Source: JAIBCL01 sp031411695
GTDB lineage: Bacteria > Verrucomicrobiota > Verrucomicrobiia > Verrucomicrobiales > Verrucomicrobiaceae
NCBI GenBank assembly: GCA_031411695.1
Contig: JANOBO010000155.1
Span: forward strand, 1 to 64,000
Direction of reading: 5' to 3'
Length of the DNA stretch: 64,000 nucleotides
The translations under genes were made by a program, and so were the position numbers. The notes under the pieces are model-generated. The model did no database searches and was not told the DNA's origin. It saw nothing but the letters and a program-made list of their open reading frames with translations. Positions 1 through 10,496 of the stretch are shown in pieces. How positions within the stretch are numbered: position 1 is the stretch's first letter; every line of letters begins with the position of its first letter.

Positions 1-3000
1 GCCCGTGATGGTCTTCTGCCCGATGCCAACGAGATTACCCGTGAGGATCGCACCACTGTCGAGTGTCAACAGTCCGCCCAGATTCACGACGCTCGGCGCT
101 GTCACATTGTAGCGGAGCGTGTTCACCGTCTGGTCTCCCACGGTCGAGCCATTGAAAGCCCCGTCCGGACCCTCGGACGGGTCTTGCGATGAGGTCCAGT
201 TGGCAGGGTTGTTAAAAAAGGATCCGATGTCATACACCGACGCCGCATCGGCCGAGATCACCTCGTGCGTCACGCCCGAAACAATCGCGAAGTTATTGAT
301 CCCTTCCTGGCTGGAGGAAGTGTCCCAAAATGCAGCCCAAGGCAGAATACTGCCGCTGATGATGGCCGGCACGGGCACGCGGATGTTCGCCACACCGCCG
401 TTTGTTGGATTCTCCACGAACAAGACCGAGCCGCCCGCCTGCCGTCTCGACGAAACGGTTTCAGGGTCTGTGGTATCGGCTGGATCTCCAAGGGTGAGGG
501 TGGTCACAATGGGATTGGAATTCCCATCCACTCCATTGCTGCTGACCCGGACCTCGGACGCACCGGTTCTAACCAAAAGTCCGCCGAACATATCCTGGCT
601 CCGACTTGCCGAGGGATCGGAGCGGACTTCAAAGCCCCCACCGGCCACGGCCAGCGTCGCGAGATTGCTGGCAAAACGATCATTCCCCGTGTTTAACCGG
701 ACCGAGATAAGGCCTTGGTCTGCCGTGTAATTCGTGAGCGTGGTCGCGCTACCAGTCAGGCTCAAAGTGCCCTCGCCAAACTTGATCAACTTGTCAGCTC
801 CCGCGACAGCGCCGCCAAAGGTCAAGTTGGTTGTTTCACGTGAGACATTGATCAGCGCGTCAAAGTTTGCGGTGAAGCCTCGATTCGAAACCGCAGTCGG
901 CCCCGCATACTCAAACGTCCCGCCGTTGAAAACCAAATTGCCCGCAGCATTGCTCGAGGCTCCCAGCGATCCCGGGACACCACCGTTCGTGATCGATGTG
1001 ATGGTCAGCGTGCCGTCATTGACTTGAAACACTCCAGTAAAGGTGTTGGCGCCGGTTAGCAACAACGTGCCGGGTCCGTTCTTGATAAGCCCCGTCGCAG
1101 CCCCGCCCGAACGGTTCGTGATGTCAGCGTCGATCCTCAAAAGTCCCGTCTTGTCGTACTGATGGATGATCAGGTCGAGTGCGCTGCTGCCAGCACGCAC
1201 ACTGCCAGTGCCATTGATGGTCACCGTATTGGTTCCGACGTTCGAGGTCATCAGGATGGCGTTTTGGTTAATCGTGTTGATCCCTTCCAACGTGAGGACT
1301 GTGTTCATTGGCGCATTGAAGCGCAACGTGTTGGTTGTCTGATTGTTTTGCGTGTTGCTGGCCAGTGTCACCGTGGTGTTGTTACTTGGAGCCCAGACAT
1401 CATTCACATACTGCGAAGCCGGCAGAGCGATTATCAATCCATCGGTAGTGCCGCCCTGAGCATCGTTGGCGCTGTTTCCGAAAGTGCTGCCGTTCTTTGC
1501 CCAATCAGTGCCCGCAACTGTGGCGTACCCGCCAAGGATGAGGTTCACATTTAGATTATCGGTCGAAGCAATTCCTGACTGACTGAAATCGACTGTCGCA
1601 CCAGCCGCGTTCGTGATTCCATTCATTTTGAGCACGGATGTTCCAGAGGTGCGGCTGACTTTGTTAGCTCCCGCCAGCAGCGCCGTGCTCAACACCTCTT
1701 CGAAATGGCTGCCGCCCGAAAGAACAATCTCTCCTCCAAGCCGACCCCCACCGATTTGAAGGACGCCCTTATCCCCGAGCTTGCTCGTATTGTTCATGCT
1801 GTAATCCAAAACCAGTTGTCCCGCTGCGACGTTGAAGAACCCCGACTGCGTAGCCGAGCCAGAATCCATGGCGTGGGTGTTCATGCCGCTCAAGATCAGC
1901 GTTCCTTCCCCAGCTTGGGTTATGCTGCCATGACCCCGTAAATCGCCTTTAAGCTGGAGCGATGAACCTTGGACGATGGTGAAGACGGCTGGAGCATTGA
2001 CACCGACGGTGCCGGCCCAAACGCTGTTTCCCTGCGTGACGGTCAAGCCGCCCCCCTGAAGATTAAGATCTTCCTGCGCCGTGTAGTTCACATTCTGAAG
2101 ATCCAACCGGCCGCCGTACACGAACGTCCCCGCTCCCGTTCCGCCGAGTGCGTTGTCCGCACTCACCCCAAGCGTGCCTTCCAGGATCACCGTCTCCCCA
2201 ATGTAATTATTGGTTGCGTTGGTCATGATCCATGTCCCCAAACCTGTTTTCTTGACGCCGATCCCGTCGCCCGTGTCAGACAGTCTAAGGTTGAACTTAT
2301 TGGGGCTCACCCCGTATCCACCAAGGTTCAGAATCGAGAGCCCGGTTCCTTCAGTCTCGACGTCGGGGGATGAAAAATTCGGGTCCGGATCAATATAACC
2401 AATTTCCAGCGTCGCACCCCGCGTGCCGTCGGCAAAAATGCCCCCGCCTTCAGGCCCCGCTCCCAACCTCAACGAGCGGTCTGTGAACATCGCGGAGGTC
2501 CCCGAGAACCGCAGGCCGGCTGCATTGCCGATGTAGAGGTTGACCGCTTCATTCGATGCAGCACCAATGCTGCTATTCGCGCCGCCGAAATCCAGGTAGG
2601 TCGCGTCGAGCACGCCGCCCTCGATGCGGGTCGGCCCCTGATAGTCTGACGGCGAGGAGAAATTGTGGTTCAAGGTGAGCACACCGGTCCCGCGCTTGAT
2701 CAGGCCAAGTGTACCCGTGTCATCCTTCAGCGAGCCGTTGAAGGTGGTGTTGAAGATCGTGTCAACGATCAAGGTGGAAGGAGTCAACCCGTCCGCCCTA
2801 ACCTCCCCCGCGCCCTGTAGGTCACTCACGGTGAAGTCCGTGTTCTGGAGGGTGAAGCTGCCCGCAGTAAGTATCAACGGTACCGGAGCGGACGAGTTGA
2901 GAGCGGTGGGGGTGGTGACCCTGACCGCGGCACCCGAAATCGGAATGGAGGTGCCGAGATAAGTGTTGTTCCCTGACAGGATGGCCGTACCTGCGCCGAA

Positions 3001-6000
3001 CGTAATGGTGTTGTTGATCGTGTTGTTGTTGTTGATCGTGAAAAAATCCACGCCGTTCTGCCGGATCTCTCCTTGCACCGTCACCCCGCCGTTGATGTTG
3101 ACGATTCCGTTGCCGTCCATGCGGATGTTCTGCACGGTCATCCCGGTCGTTGTGGCGCTCCCGAGATTTGTGGTGCCGTTGTTGTGGTCCACGAAACCGA
3201 CCTGGGTGTTGTTGCCGATGATGTTGAATGCCGCTCCGGTGGGCGCAGCCCCATTGTTAATGACGCCGCCGAGCAGATTCGAATTGGCGCCGCTCAGCGT
3301 GACGTTCCCCAAGCCGGTTTTGATGAGCGTGCCGGCGCTGCCATTGATGGCGGTAGGAACCGTGAAGGTGTCGCTGACGATAGCCACATCCAGCGTGCCG
3401 CCACCCGGTCCTACGGTTAGACCGCGGTTGTATACCGGTCCCAACCCTCCCAACGTGAACGTCGCCCGAGCCCGCAGCGTCCCGCCATTGAGCGTCAACT
3501 GATCGGCCACGAAAACCCCGGGAGCCGTCCCAAGACGCTCATCACTGTTGATGGAGAGAATGCCTTCGTTGAGGAAGGTCTTGCCGGTGTAAGTGTTCGT
3601 GCCGCCAAGCTCCAAGATGCCAGGCCCAGCCTTCACCAACGAAACAACGTTGGCACCATTGTTTCGCACGCTGGAATTGATGAGCAACTGCCGGGTGTTG
3701 TTATCCCCCACAGTCACGATCAACTCATAGAGATTGTTGGAAACTCCCCCGGACGGTCCGGCCGTCAGGATGCCATTATTCGCCTGGCTTCCGATCACAT
3801 GCTGTCCGCCGCTGGAGAGAATGCCGCCGGAAGCGACTGTAAGTTGTATGTTTGGGTTAGCCACGTTCACGCCAATCGTGCGAGCCGTGGCACCTTGAAT
3901 GTTCAGCGAATTGATCGTGCGGTTCGCGGTCAACGTTCGGTTCGCGCTATTCTCCTTCACGTTCACACCAGTTAGCCAGGCGGCTTCTCCGGGGTTGAGC
4001 GTATAGCCGGCGTAAGGCACAACGCCGTTTGCTACATCATAGGTTGCCCAGTCGTTCCCCATCCTTGCCCACCCGCCGATGATTCCGGAGCTGTTACTCA
4101 TGCCCGAACTGAACATCACCTTATTCGCTCCACCCAGGACCAGCGAAGGCACGGCGGCGGCGTCCGTAGCCGTGAAGTTCAACGTGGACCCGGGCGATCT
4201 CGCGAACCCTCCAAACGTCAGCGTTCCGGTGGCCGATGCTGCGGTGGAAACCAAATTGACCACCATCTGGCCGGACTGGAGGTTCAGCGAGCCCAGTGTC
4301 TCCGTGCTCGCATTGGCGTGCGAGTAGGTCAGCGTCGCACCTTTGCTGATCAGGGGGACCGCATCACCGATTCGATTGGTGGCCCCCGTCCCCGCAATCG
4401 TCAGCACGGTGCCGCCACTCAAGCTGACGGATGAATACGCACCCGTGAATGCTCCGGTGTCCCGGAGAACCGTGGCCCCGCGGTGGATGGAGATCGGCCC
4501 GCCGACACTGATGGGCACCTCGAAGGCTGCATTCGGCGTGACGAGAGACAGAGAGCCGGTGATTGTCGTCGCCCCGTCCCCCTGATACTGAGCATTGGGG
4601 GGGGAGTTCAGCGCGCCTGCACCGGAAAACACCATGTTTCCGTTCACTTGAAGCGTGCCGTTTTGGGAGAGGATCTCCCCCTCGAGAAAGTTGAGGGTGC
4701 CGTTGACGGTGACCACCTTGCCTGAATCGATGGTCAGGTTGGCCCCGTCGGTGGTGAGTCCCGCGTTGAAGGTGGTGTTCGTCCTGAAAGTCACCGTTCC
4801 ATCCGAAGCCAGGAAAGGCGCATTGAAAACGCGAGCCGCGCCGCCTGTGACCAGAAGGGTGCTGGTAGCTGATGAGCCTGCGGCACCACCGGCTGGATTT
4901 GAAATCGTAACCGAGTCGGGCCCCAGGATGGCGGTGATCGTGGAATTGGCCGGAACGTTCCCTCCGCTAATCGGCATGCCCACGAGAAGGCCGTCTGTGT
5001 GGACGATAACCGTCTGGCTTCCAGCCGTCGTGCGCCCCACCACCGAGCCTTCTCCCAGAATGAAATTGCCCAGCCCCCTCGTCTCCGTGAGCACAGCGGA
5101 AGTGTCTGTGTAGGAGGTGATCAATCGTTGGACGCCCGAGAGGAGGGGCGTGTCGATCACGACCTTCGAGTTGTTGATGATCGCGCCCGAGAACAAGGTC
5201 GTGTTGTTCAGCACCAAGGTGCCCGCATTCACGGTCGTGTCCCCGGTATAGCGGATGTTGCCGCCAACGAGAGTCAGCGTGCCCGCGCCAGCTTTGACGA
5301 GTTCAAGGCGCCCCGAACCAACTGTCTCAATCGCCGACTTGTCGCGCATGATGCCGTCGAAGTACGAATCCATCGCTCCATTGATGGTGAGCACGGAATT
5401 AGTCGAGAGATTTTCCCCGCCCCGGCTCTCAATCACGCCTTGGCCGGTCGTGTCCAAGATGGACGCGATCGTCTCGTTAAAGGTGCCGGAGATCGCGGCC
5501 CCCGTCACACTGGTGAAACTGCCGCCCAACCGGAAGAATGAATTGTGCCCCGAAGCCGACTGGAACGTGATCCGTGAGGTGTCCGCGATCTGGTCGCTTC
5601 TGCCCAATTGCAGCAACGCGGCGCTGCGGCCATCGGTTGTGGCGTTTCCAAGCCGGATATCTCCCACGATTGCGTTCCCTCCCGTGGTGTTCAGCCGGAG
5701 GACGCTGGTGCCGTTTCCGCCGTTGTTGATCGCCGTCAGTCCCGTGTAGGTGTTAAAGGCGGTGAACTCAATCGCGCCGCCACCGTACTTTGAAAAATCA
5801 CCGCCACCGGAAATCACGCCCCGCAGGCCGATGGTGCCCGTCGTGACATTGACATCCAGGCTCGAGTTCAGGGTGATGGGAACCATGAACTGCTCGGTCT
5901 GCGTTGACACCACCTTGTTCAGCACGCTGTTGATGCCCGAGGAGGTCTGAAACACAAAATTTCCGCCCGTGCCAGGCTGAATTGTGAAATTATTGAAGGC

Positions 6001-6312
6001 ATTGTTGGCGTTGGATATCGCTTGGTCTCCAATCGTCAACGCCCCCAGCGTGATGGTCTGGTTCAGGTTCATGACCACATTGCCCGTGATGTCCGTGGTC
6101 AGCGCGGCGATGGCGTCGATCCCATTTGGAAAGCCCGTGTCAGGCGTCTGAAACCATTGCAAGCTGCTGTTCCAGGCATAAGTGCCGCCAGCGGTTTTGT
6201 TGAAGCTGAAAAGGGTGACGGCGCGTGCCGACCCGCCGCCGAACGTCGCGGCGGCTAAAGCTGTCCACACGAGCGCGGAACTCACGCAGCGAGGTAGAGA
6301 AATGGTCTTCAT
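1..6312 (-). CDS. Giant secreted autotransporter-associated beta-strand-repeat protein (C-terminus outside window)
   Basis: The minus strand is open from an ATG at 6312 to the left edge (2104 codons, no stop). The protein starts with a signal peptide (MKTISLPRC..., hydrophobic core, SARA cleavage region). It then consists of many Gly/Asn/Thr-rich units of the type G-x-G-x-L-x-L-x-G-x-N-T-Y-T-G-x-T-x-x-x-x-G-x-L. Clear examples are KAGAGTLTL near residue 339, KAGPGILELGGTNTYTG near 891 and KNGPGTLLLTGANTFTG near 1742. This matches the autotransporter-associated beta-strand repeat (PATR) that forms a beta-helix passenger. A transporter barrel or sorting tail would lie beyond the window, so the secretion route is not visible. 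A surface adhesin or exopolymer-contacting role is inferred only. Plus-strand open frames here are shadows. Confidence 0.85.
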   Translation of the reverse strand, partial: MKTISLPRCVSSALVWTALAAATFGGGSARAVTLFSFNKTAGGTYAWNSSLQWFQTPDTGFPNGIDAIAALTTDITGNVVMNLNQTITLGALTIGDQAISNANNAFNNFTIQPGTGGNFVFQTSSGINSVLNKVVSTQTEQFMVPITLNSSLDVNVTTGTIGLRGVISGGGDFSKYGGGAIEFTAFNTYTGLTAINNGGNGTSVLRLNTTGGNAIVGDIRLGNATTDGRSAALLQLGRSDQIADTSRITFQSASGHNSFFRLGGSFTSVTGAAISGTFNETIASILDTTGQGVIESRGGENLSTNSVLTINGAMDSYFDGIMRDKSAIETVGSGRLELVKAGAGTLTLVGGNIRYTGDTTVNAGTLVLNNTTLFSGAIINNSKVVIDTPLLSGVQRLITSYTDTSAVLTETRGLGNFILGEGSVVGRTTAGSQTVIVHTDGLLVGMPISGGNVPANSTITAILGPDSVTISNPAGGAAGSSATSTLLVTGGAARVFNAPFLASDGTVTFRTNTTFNAGLTTDGANLTIDSGKVVTVNGTLNFLEGEILSQNGTLQVNGNMVFSGAGALNSPPNAQYQGDGATTITGSLSLVTPNAAFEVPISVGGPISIHRGATVLRDTGAFTGAYSSVSLSGGTVLTIAGTGATNRIGDAVPLISKGATLTYSHANASTETLGSLNLQSGQMVVNLVSTAASATGTLTFGGFARSPGSTLNFTATDAAAVPSLVLGGANKVMFSSGMSNSSGIIGGWARMGNDWATYDVANGVVPYAGYTLNPGEAAWLTGVNVKENSANRTLTANRTINSLNIQGATARTIGVNVANPNIQLTVASGGILSSGGQHVIGSQANNGILTAGPSGGVSNNLYELIVTVGDNNTRQLLINSSVRNNGANVVSLVKAGPGILELGGTNTYTGKTFLNEGILSINSDERLGTAPGVFVADQLTLNGGTLRARATFTLGGLGPVYNRGLTVGPGGGTLDVAIVSDTFTVPTAINGSAGTLIKTGLGNVTLSGANSNLLGGVINNGAAPTGAAFNIIGNNTQVGFVDHNNGTTNLGSATTTGMTVQNIRMDGNGIVNINGGVTVQGEIRQNGVDFFTINNNNTINNTITFGAGTAILSGNNTYLGTSIPISGAAVRVTTPTALNSSAPVPLILTAGSFTLQNTDFTVSDLQGAGEVRADGLTPSTLIVDTIFNTTFNGSLKDDTGTLGLIKRGTGVLTLNHNFSSPSDYQGPTRIEGGVLDATYLDFGGANSSIGAASNEAVNLYIGNAAGLRFSGTSAMFTDRSLRLGAGPEGGGIFADGTRGATLEIGYIDPDPNFSSPDVETEGTGLSILNLGGYGVSPNKFNLRLSDTGDGIGVKKTGLGTWIMTNATNNYIGETVILEGTLGVSADNALGGTGAGTFVYGGRLDLQNVNYTAQEDLNLQGGGLTVTQGNSVWAGTVGVNAPAVFTIVQGSSLQLKGDLRGHGSITQAGEGTLILSGMNTHAMDSGSATQSGFFNVAAGQLVLDYSMNNTSKLGDKGVLQIGGGRLGGEIVLSGGSHFEEVLSTALLAGANKVSRTSGTSVLKMNGITNAAGATVDFSQSGIASTDNLNVNLILGGYATVAGTDWAKNGSTFGNSANDAQGGTTDGLIIALPASQYVNDVWAPSNNTTVTLASNTQNNQTTNTLRFNAPMNTVLTLEGINTINQNAILMTSNVGTNTVTINGTGSVRAGSSALDLIIHQYDKTGLLRIDADITNRSGGAATGLIKNGPGTLLLTGANTFTGVFQVNDGTLTITSITNGGVPGSLGASSNAAGNLVFNGGTFEYAGPTAVSNRGFTANFDALINVSRETTNLTFGGAVAGADKLIKFGEGTLSLTGSATTLTNYTADQGLISVRLNTGNDRFASNLATLAVAGGGFEVRSDPSASRSQDMFGGLLVRTGASEVRVSSNGVDGNSNPIVTTLTLGDPADTTDPETVSSRRQAGGSVLFVENPTNGGVANIRVPVPAIISGSILPWAAFWDTSSSQEGINNFAIVSGVTHEVISADAASVYDIGSFFNNPANWTSSQDPSEGPDGAFNGSTVGDQTVNTLRYNVTAPSVVNLGGLLTLDSGAILTGNLVGIGQKTITG

Positions 6313-6441
6313 CGTATGTACTTTGTGGGGTGCCGTTATCGCAACTTGCGGCATTAAAGACAAGGAAAATCGTCCGAGTGTTCAGTCTCGATCATAAACG
6401 CCAACCCACCGGCCGCAAATCGATGCGCGAATAGGCGGCCC

Positions 6442-9400
6442 TTATTCGATTTGAGCGGCGCCCTCCATGATCTCGACACGCAAATTCCTCAGCTCGCCGG
6501 CTTCCTTCGTCGCCAGGACGGACACGGTCGTTCTCCCTGCTGGAAGATGGGTCTCGACGGTGCTGGCTGGGTTTTGAATGATGGTTTCGCCGATGACCAA
6601 GATGACACCCTTTGTCTCGTTTAACCCCAGCTTCAACTTCCCTGCGGCGTCGAGCTTCAGCGCAAACTGCGCGATCTTGGGGAACCAGGGATACATCTTC
6701 ACGGACGGCACGAGATCGTCCAGTGGCAGATCGCCGTTGACCTTGCTCAGCGCGAGGCCCCACGGGAACGGGTGAGCGGTGTCATGCAGGGCTTGAAGGC
6801 CGGTGTGGCGGACGAAATCTATGTCAGCCTGCTCCATTTTTCCCATCACCTTCCACGAGCGGACGAATCGGTTGGTCTTGATCTTGTAGTCGCCTTCCCG
6901 GCCCAACTCGGAGAGGAAGCGCACGAGATCCACGAACTCGTCTTCACGCAGGCTCGCGGTAAGGCCGGGCGGCATCATCGACACCGGACTCATCACGCTG
7001 GTAGCGATCTTGTCCTTCGGCACTTTTTGAAGTTGGTTCGCCGGATCGCGCACGACCACCTCGGCCTCCCCGTCCTGCACAAGGCCACCGGAGACGACCC
7101 CGCCATCCTTCGTGGTGATCACGATCATGTGGTAGCCCTCCTTGATTTTTTTGCTCGGCTCCAGGAGCGACTCGATCAAGTAATCCACTGGCGCGCTGCC
7201 GCCGATGCTGACGAGGTTCGGCCCGATCATCCCGCCGGCCTCGCCGATCGCGTGACAGCTCTGGCAGAGCAACTGCTGCCGCCGATACACCAGCTCGCCG
7301 CGCGCCGCGCTTCCAGCCGTCTTCACTTTCGCCACCATCGCGGTCATTTCATCGGAGGTGAGCGGACGGTCCATCTGCTTCACTCCGCCGGCCTTCCTCA
7401 ATGCCTCGATCAGCGGCCCCTGCACGCCTCGGCTGGATGCCATGCGGATGCCCTCCACCGCGATGCCGTCCGGGATTTTCTTGCCGGCCAGCTCTTTAGC
7501 GAGCACGCCGGGGAGTTGCTTGTTCCGCAAGAACGCGCCGATCACTGGCGCTGCCTCCGCGCCATCCTTTGCCTGCGACAAAAACTCGACCGCGCGCTTG
7601 GCCGCGAGCTGCGGGCCCACGTCCGCCATGCCTTGGATCGCCAGACTGCGCAGCGTGGGCTGTTCCTGAAACAGCTTGTCAAAAAAGTCGCGCGACTTTG
7701 CGCCGCCGAGCAGCGTGAGCCCCTGCACCGCGCCCTCGCGGATCGGCGGCGGCGTGCCGGCCTCAATCACCAGATTCATCAGCGCCTCGCGCGCGGGCTC
7801 GATCTTCCACGCCCCCGCCAAGATCGTGGCTCGGTGCACGATCTCAGCTTTGGGATCGCCGAGCCATGCTTGGGAAATGGCCTCCGCGCCTGCCGGCTTC
7901 ACGCCGCGGGCGGTGGCCGCCTTCACGAGCGCATCCAGCAGGCCCATCTGCAGTGGGGCGAGCGCTGGATCATTTGCCATGTCGGCCATCTGCTTTGCCT
8001 GCGCGGCATCGGCGGCATCGCCGGCCATCGCCAGCACGGCGGCGGCATCATCGGGCGCGAGCTTGCTTTTTTTCAGCACGGCAAAAAGGGAGTCCAGCGC
8101 GTCTCTGCGGCCGGTGGACTTCATGGCGAACACCATGTGCTTCGGATTGTCCAGCTTCAGCGTGCCTTTTGCGAAGGCCGGCATCCATACGTCCGCCTGC
8201 TCGCGGCCGATCTGCTCCAAAAGGAAATCGAGATTCTCGTCTATCGCGCCGTCCAGCACGCGCAGCGCCACGCCGAAAGCCTGCGGCGTTTTCATATCCG
8301 CCAAAACCGCCAGCGCCCACAGCCGCACCTGCGGATGCGCGTCCGCCACCGCGCCCTCGAGAACCTTCATCGCGCCCGGCAGCTCCTTCCACCGGTGCGT
8401 CAGGATGCGCAACGCCGCAGCCTTCACACGGTGATCACCGATGGCCCACAGATCGCGCCACAGCTTCGGTGAAAACACGTTCACGCATTCATGCGTCCAC
8501 GCCGCCTCGAGAAGGTCATGCGCGTGGTTTTTGTCGTCCTTTGCCAGCTTGCTCGTCCATTCATCCAAGGGTGTCACCACCTTCGCGGCTCCAGCGTCAC
8601 GCAGTTCACGCTTTGCAAATTGCCGCGTCCAGCTTCGCGGTGACTTCAGCAACTCGAGCAGCTCCGCCGTGCTCGCGCCTTCAAATTTTGGCTTCTCGCT
8701 CAACGGCCTGCCTTTCACGCTCAAGCGCCAGATGCGCCCGTGGCTGCGGTCCCGCCGCTCATCGCGGAAATCCACCTCGCCGTGCTGGATGATGGGGTTG
8801 TACCAATCGCAAATGTACAGCGCGCCATCGGGCCCGATCTTGGTGTCGATGGGACGAAACGCCGGATGTTTCGATGCCAGCACATCGCTCACTTGCGTCG
8901 AGACGTAGCCGCTCGCCGACTCCGTGAGCTTAAAGCGGTTGATGCGATTGCCGCGGAAATCACACAGCACCAGCGAGCCCTGCCAATCGTCCGGGAAGTG
9001 AGGGTCCTCGATGATCTCCAGGCTGCAATGCTTCGGCTGTCCCGGATTGAGACCCTTCTGGATCCGCTTCGCGCCGGGCGATGTGGCGAAGACGGTGCCG
9101 GGGAAAATGTAGTTCACACCCTCACCGCCCGCGCCATCTGCCGCGAAGCTCTGACCCCACCGGTCAAACTCGAAGCCCCAGGGATTGATCAGACCCTTGC
9201 TGATGACCTCCAGCCGCCGCGTCTCCGGCCGGAACTCCCAGATGCCGCCGCCCATCAGCCTGCGCACGCCATACGGCGTCTCGATGTGACTGTGGATGTA
9301 GATCGACTGGAGGAAATACAGCATCCCCTCCGGCCCCCAGCGGAACGTGTGCAGCAAATGATGCGTGTCCTCCGTGCCGAAGCCCGAGAGAAGGATCGTG

Positions 9401-9858
9401 CGCTCGTCCGCCTTCAGGTCGCCATTCGTGTCCTTCAGAAAGACGACCTCCGTCGAGTTTGCCACATATAGCCCGCCATCGCCCGGCGCCACCGCCGTCG
9501 GAATGTGCAGCCCGTCCGCAAAGACCGAGCTCTTGTCCGCCTTCCCATCCCCGTCCGTGTCTTCGAGCACCACCACCTGGTCCCGCTCCGCATCGCCCGG
9601 CTTGATGTGCGGATACGTCGTGCTGCTCACCAGCCATAGCCGCCCCTTCGCGTCCCAGTTCATCTGCACTGGCTTCTGGATCATCGGCTCGCTCGCGAAC
9701 AGATTGATCTCAAAACCATCCGGCAAAACAAACCCCGCCTTCTCTGCCTCGACGCTGGGATCCGGCATGTCCGCGAGTGATTTTGGCTGCGCGGCATGTG
9801 CGCCATTGATCGCCGTGGCGGCGATGATGATGAGAGGGAAGAGGAGTCGGTGGGGCAT
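6442..9858 (-). CDS. PVC-type membrane-bound dehydrogenase: beta-propeller, HEAT-like repeats and cytochrome c domain
   Basis: 1138-residue secreted protein with a signal peptide ending near AHA (residues 1-22). The N-terminal third (about 30-390) is a glucose/sorbosone-dehydrogenase-like beta-propeller with motifs GFEINLFASEP, DTDGDGKADKSSVFADGL and IGPDGALYICDWYNP. A helical HEAT-like region follows (about 400-830). A c-type haem site CQSCH lies at 865-869, in the family heme-binding module (IGPNLVSIGG after it). The last 170 residues form a beta-rich tail. This order is that of the TIGR02604/TIGR02603 proteins of Planctomycetes and Verrucomicrobia. A periplasmic oxidation of sugars coupled to haem electron transfer is assumed for the family; the substrate is unknown. 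Confidence 0.85.
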   Translation of the reverse strand: MPHRLLFPLIIIAATAINGAHAAQPKSLADMPDPSVEAEKAGFVLPDGFEINLFASEPMIQKPVQMNWDAKGRLWLVSSTTYPHIKPGDAERDQVVVLEDTDGDGKADKSSVFADGLHIPTAVAPGDGGLYVANSTEVVFLKDTNGDLKADERTILLSGFGTEDTHHLLHTFRWGPEGMLYFLQSIYIHSHIETPYGVRRLMGGGIWEFRPETRRLEVISKGLINPWGFEFDRWGQSFAADGAGGEGVNYIFPGTVFATSPGAKRIQKGLNPGQPKHCSLEIIEDPHFPDDWQGSLVLCDFRGNRINRFKLTESASGYVSTQVSDVLASKHPAFRPIDTKIGPDGALYICDWYNPIIQHGEVDFRDERRDRSHGRIWRLSVKGRPLSEKPKFEGASTAELLELLKSPRSWTRQFAKRELRDAGAAKVVTPLDEWTSKLAKDDKNHAHDLLEAAWTHECVNVFSPKLWRDLWAIGDHRVKAAALRILTHRWKELPGAMKVLEGAVADAHPQVRLWALAVLADMKTPQAFGVALRVLDGAIDENLDFLLEQIGREQADVWMPAFAKGTLKLDNPKHMVFAMKSTGRRDALDSLFAVLKKSKLAPDDAAAVLAMAGDAADAAQAKQMADMANDPALAPLQMGLLDALVKAATARGVKPAGAEAISQAWLGDPKAEIVHRATILAGAWKIEPAREALMNLVIEAGTPPPIREGAVQGLTLLGGAKSRDFFDKLFQEQPTLRSLAIQGMADVGPQLAAKRAVEFLSQAKDGAEAAPVIGAFLRNKQLPGVLAKELAGKKIPDGIAVEGIRMASSRGVQGPLIEALRKAGGVKQMDRPLTSDEMTAMVAKVKTAGSAARGELVYRRQQLLCQSCHAIGEAGGMIGPNLVSIGGSAPVDYLIESLLEPSKKIKEGYHMIVITTKDGGVVSGGLVQDGEAEVVVRDPANQLQKVPKDKIATSVMSPVSMMPPGLTASLREDEFVDLVRFLSELGREGDYKIKTNRFVRSWKVMGKMEQADIDFVRHTGLQALHDTAHPFPWGLALSKVNGDLPLDDLVPSVKMYPWFPKIAQFALKLDAAGKLKLGLNETKGVILVIGETIIQNPASTVETHLPAGRTTVSVLATKEAGELRNLRVEIMEGAAQIE

Positions 9859-9873
9859 GGCGGGGAAAAAAGA

Positions 9874-9912
9874 AGTGCTCAGTTGTCAGTGCTCAGTTGA
9901 AAAGTTGAAAAG
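9874..9912. repeat. AGTGCTCAGTTG-type short repeat
   Basis: Two direct copies of AGTGCTCAGTTG separated by TC are followed by two copies of the 8-mer AAAGTTGA. The same word family (GTGCTCAG, CTGAGCAC) occurs in frame inside the DUF1549/DUF1553 gene at 58163-58236, so it is a dispersed repeat and not a local accident. Confidence 0.6.
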
Positions 9913-9997
9913 ACGCAAAGGGGCGTAGGCGCGATGCCTTGAAGCAATGTGTCGGTCGATCAGTTCCTGCGAGGCCTGGGTGCGTGCGATGATCATT

Positions 9998-10211
9998 CCC
10001 CTCACCCCAGCCCTCTCCCCAAGGGAGAGGGAGCAAGATGCGCTGCCGCGACACTGGCACGACGAGAGGGAGCAGTAGGCGCTGCCGACTCACTGGCGAG
10101 ACGAGAGGGAGCAGAAGGCGCTGCTGCGCCACGGACGAAACTTTCGTAGAGCCTATCGAGCCGCAGCTCCTCAGGCTCCCTCTCCCCAGGGGAGAGGGCT
10201 GGGGTGAGGGG
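9998..10211. repeat. Palindromic repeat element with perfect 23-base arms (copy 1)
   Basis: The left arm (9998-10020, beginning CCCCTCACCCCAGCCC) is the exact reverse complement of the right arm (10189-10211). The arms are followed or preceded by an inner AGGGAGAGGG/CTCCCTCTCC pair. Between them are tandem variants of GAGAGGGAGCAG(T/A)AGGCGCTGC (about 10062-10124). A related element lies at 43165-43327. No open frame or transposase is inside, so a non-autonomous palindromic (MITE-like) element is inferred. It could also act as a transcription barrier. Confidence 0.8.
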
Positions 10212-10496
10212 GATGTCTCCGGTTCGCAGACACATACCGGAGCTATCTCACCTCGCTTATTGTTGAACGGCATTGGGCGTAAGCGGTTAAAAGCAAATTC
10301 GCCTTTCGAGAACAACCACAATGTCGCCTTTCCCCAAAGGTGTCACCGAGCGCAGCACTGGGTTTCGCGATAAACAAAACCTGCGGCCCGAAGGGTCAGA
10401 AAAATCTTCGGTCACTCTCGTTTCCTCCTGATTGAAATAATAACGGTGCGGCTGCATGGGAGGATGAGGTGAGACGGCAATCCGAACAGCAAGGAC

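Larger units (their letters stand above)
9859..10496. other. 638-base intergenic region with repeats only
   Basis: No gene was found between the DUF2442 gene and the dehydrogenase gene. The region holds a CAGTGCTCAGTTG-type repeat (9874-9912), a large palindromic element (9998-10211), and a short inverted repeat CTCCGGT/ACCGGAG at 10217-10223 and 10236-10242. From about 10243 to 10496 nothing further is recognised. Confidence 0.6.

Noticed and set aside
119..6434. Plus-strand open frames opposite the giant repeat protein
   Set aside because: They have no recognisable domains, and the minus strand is one uninterrupted frame with a signal peptide and PATR repeats.
6772..8472. 566-codon plus-strand frame (and 7358-8792 frames) over the dehydrogenase gene
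   Set aside because: His/Arg/Ala-rich antisense shadow of a high-GC gene, with no domain.
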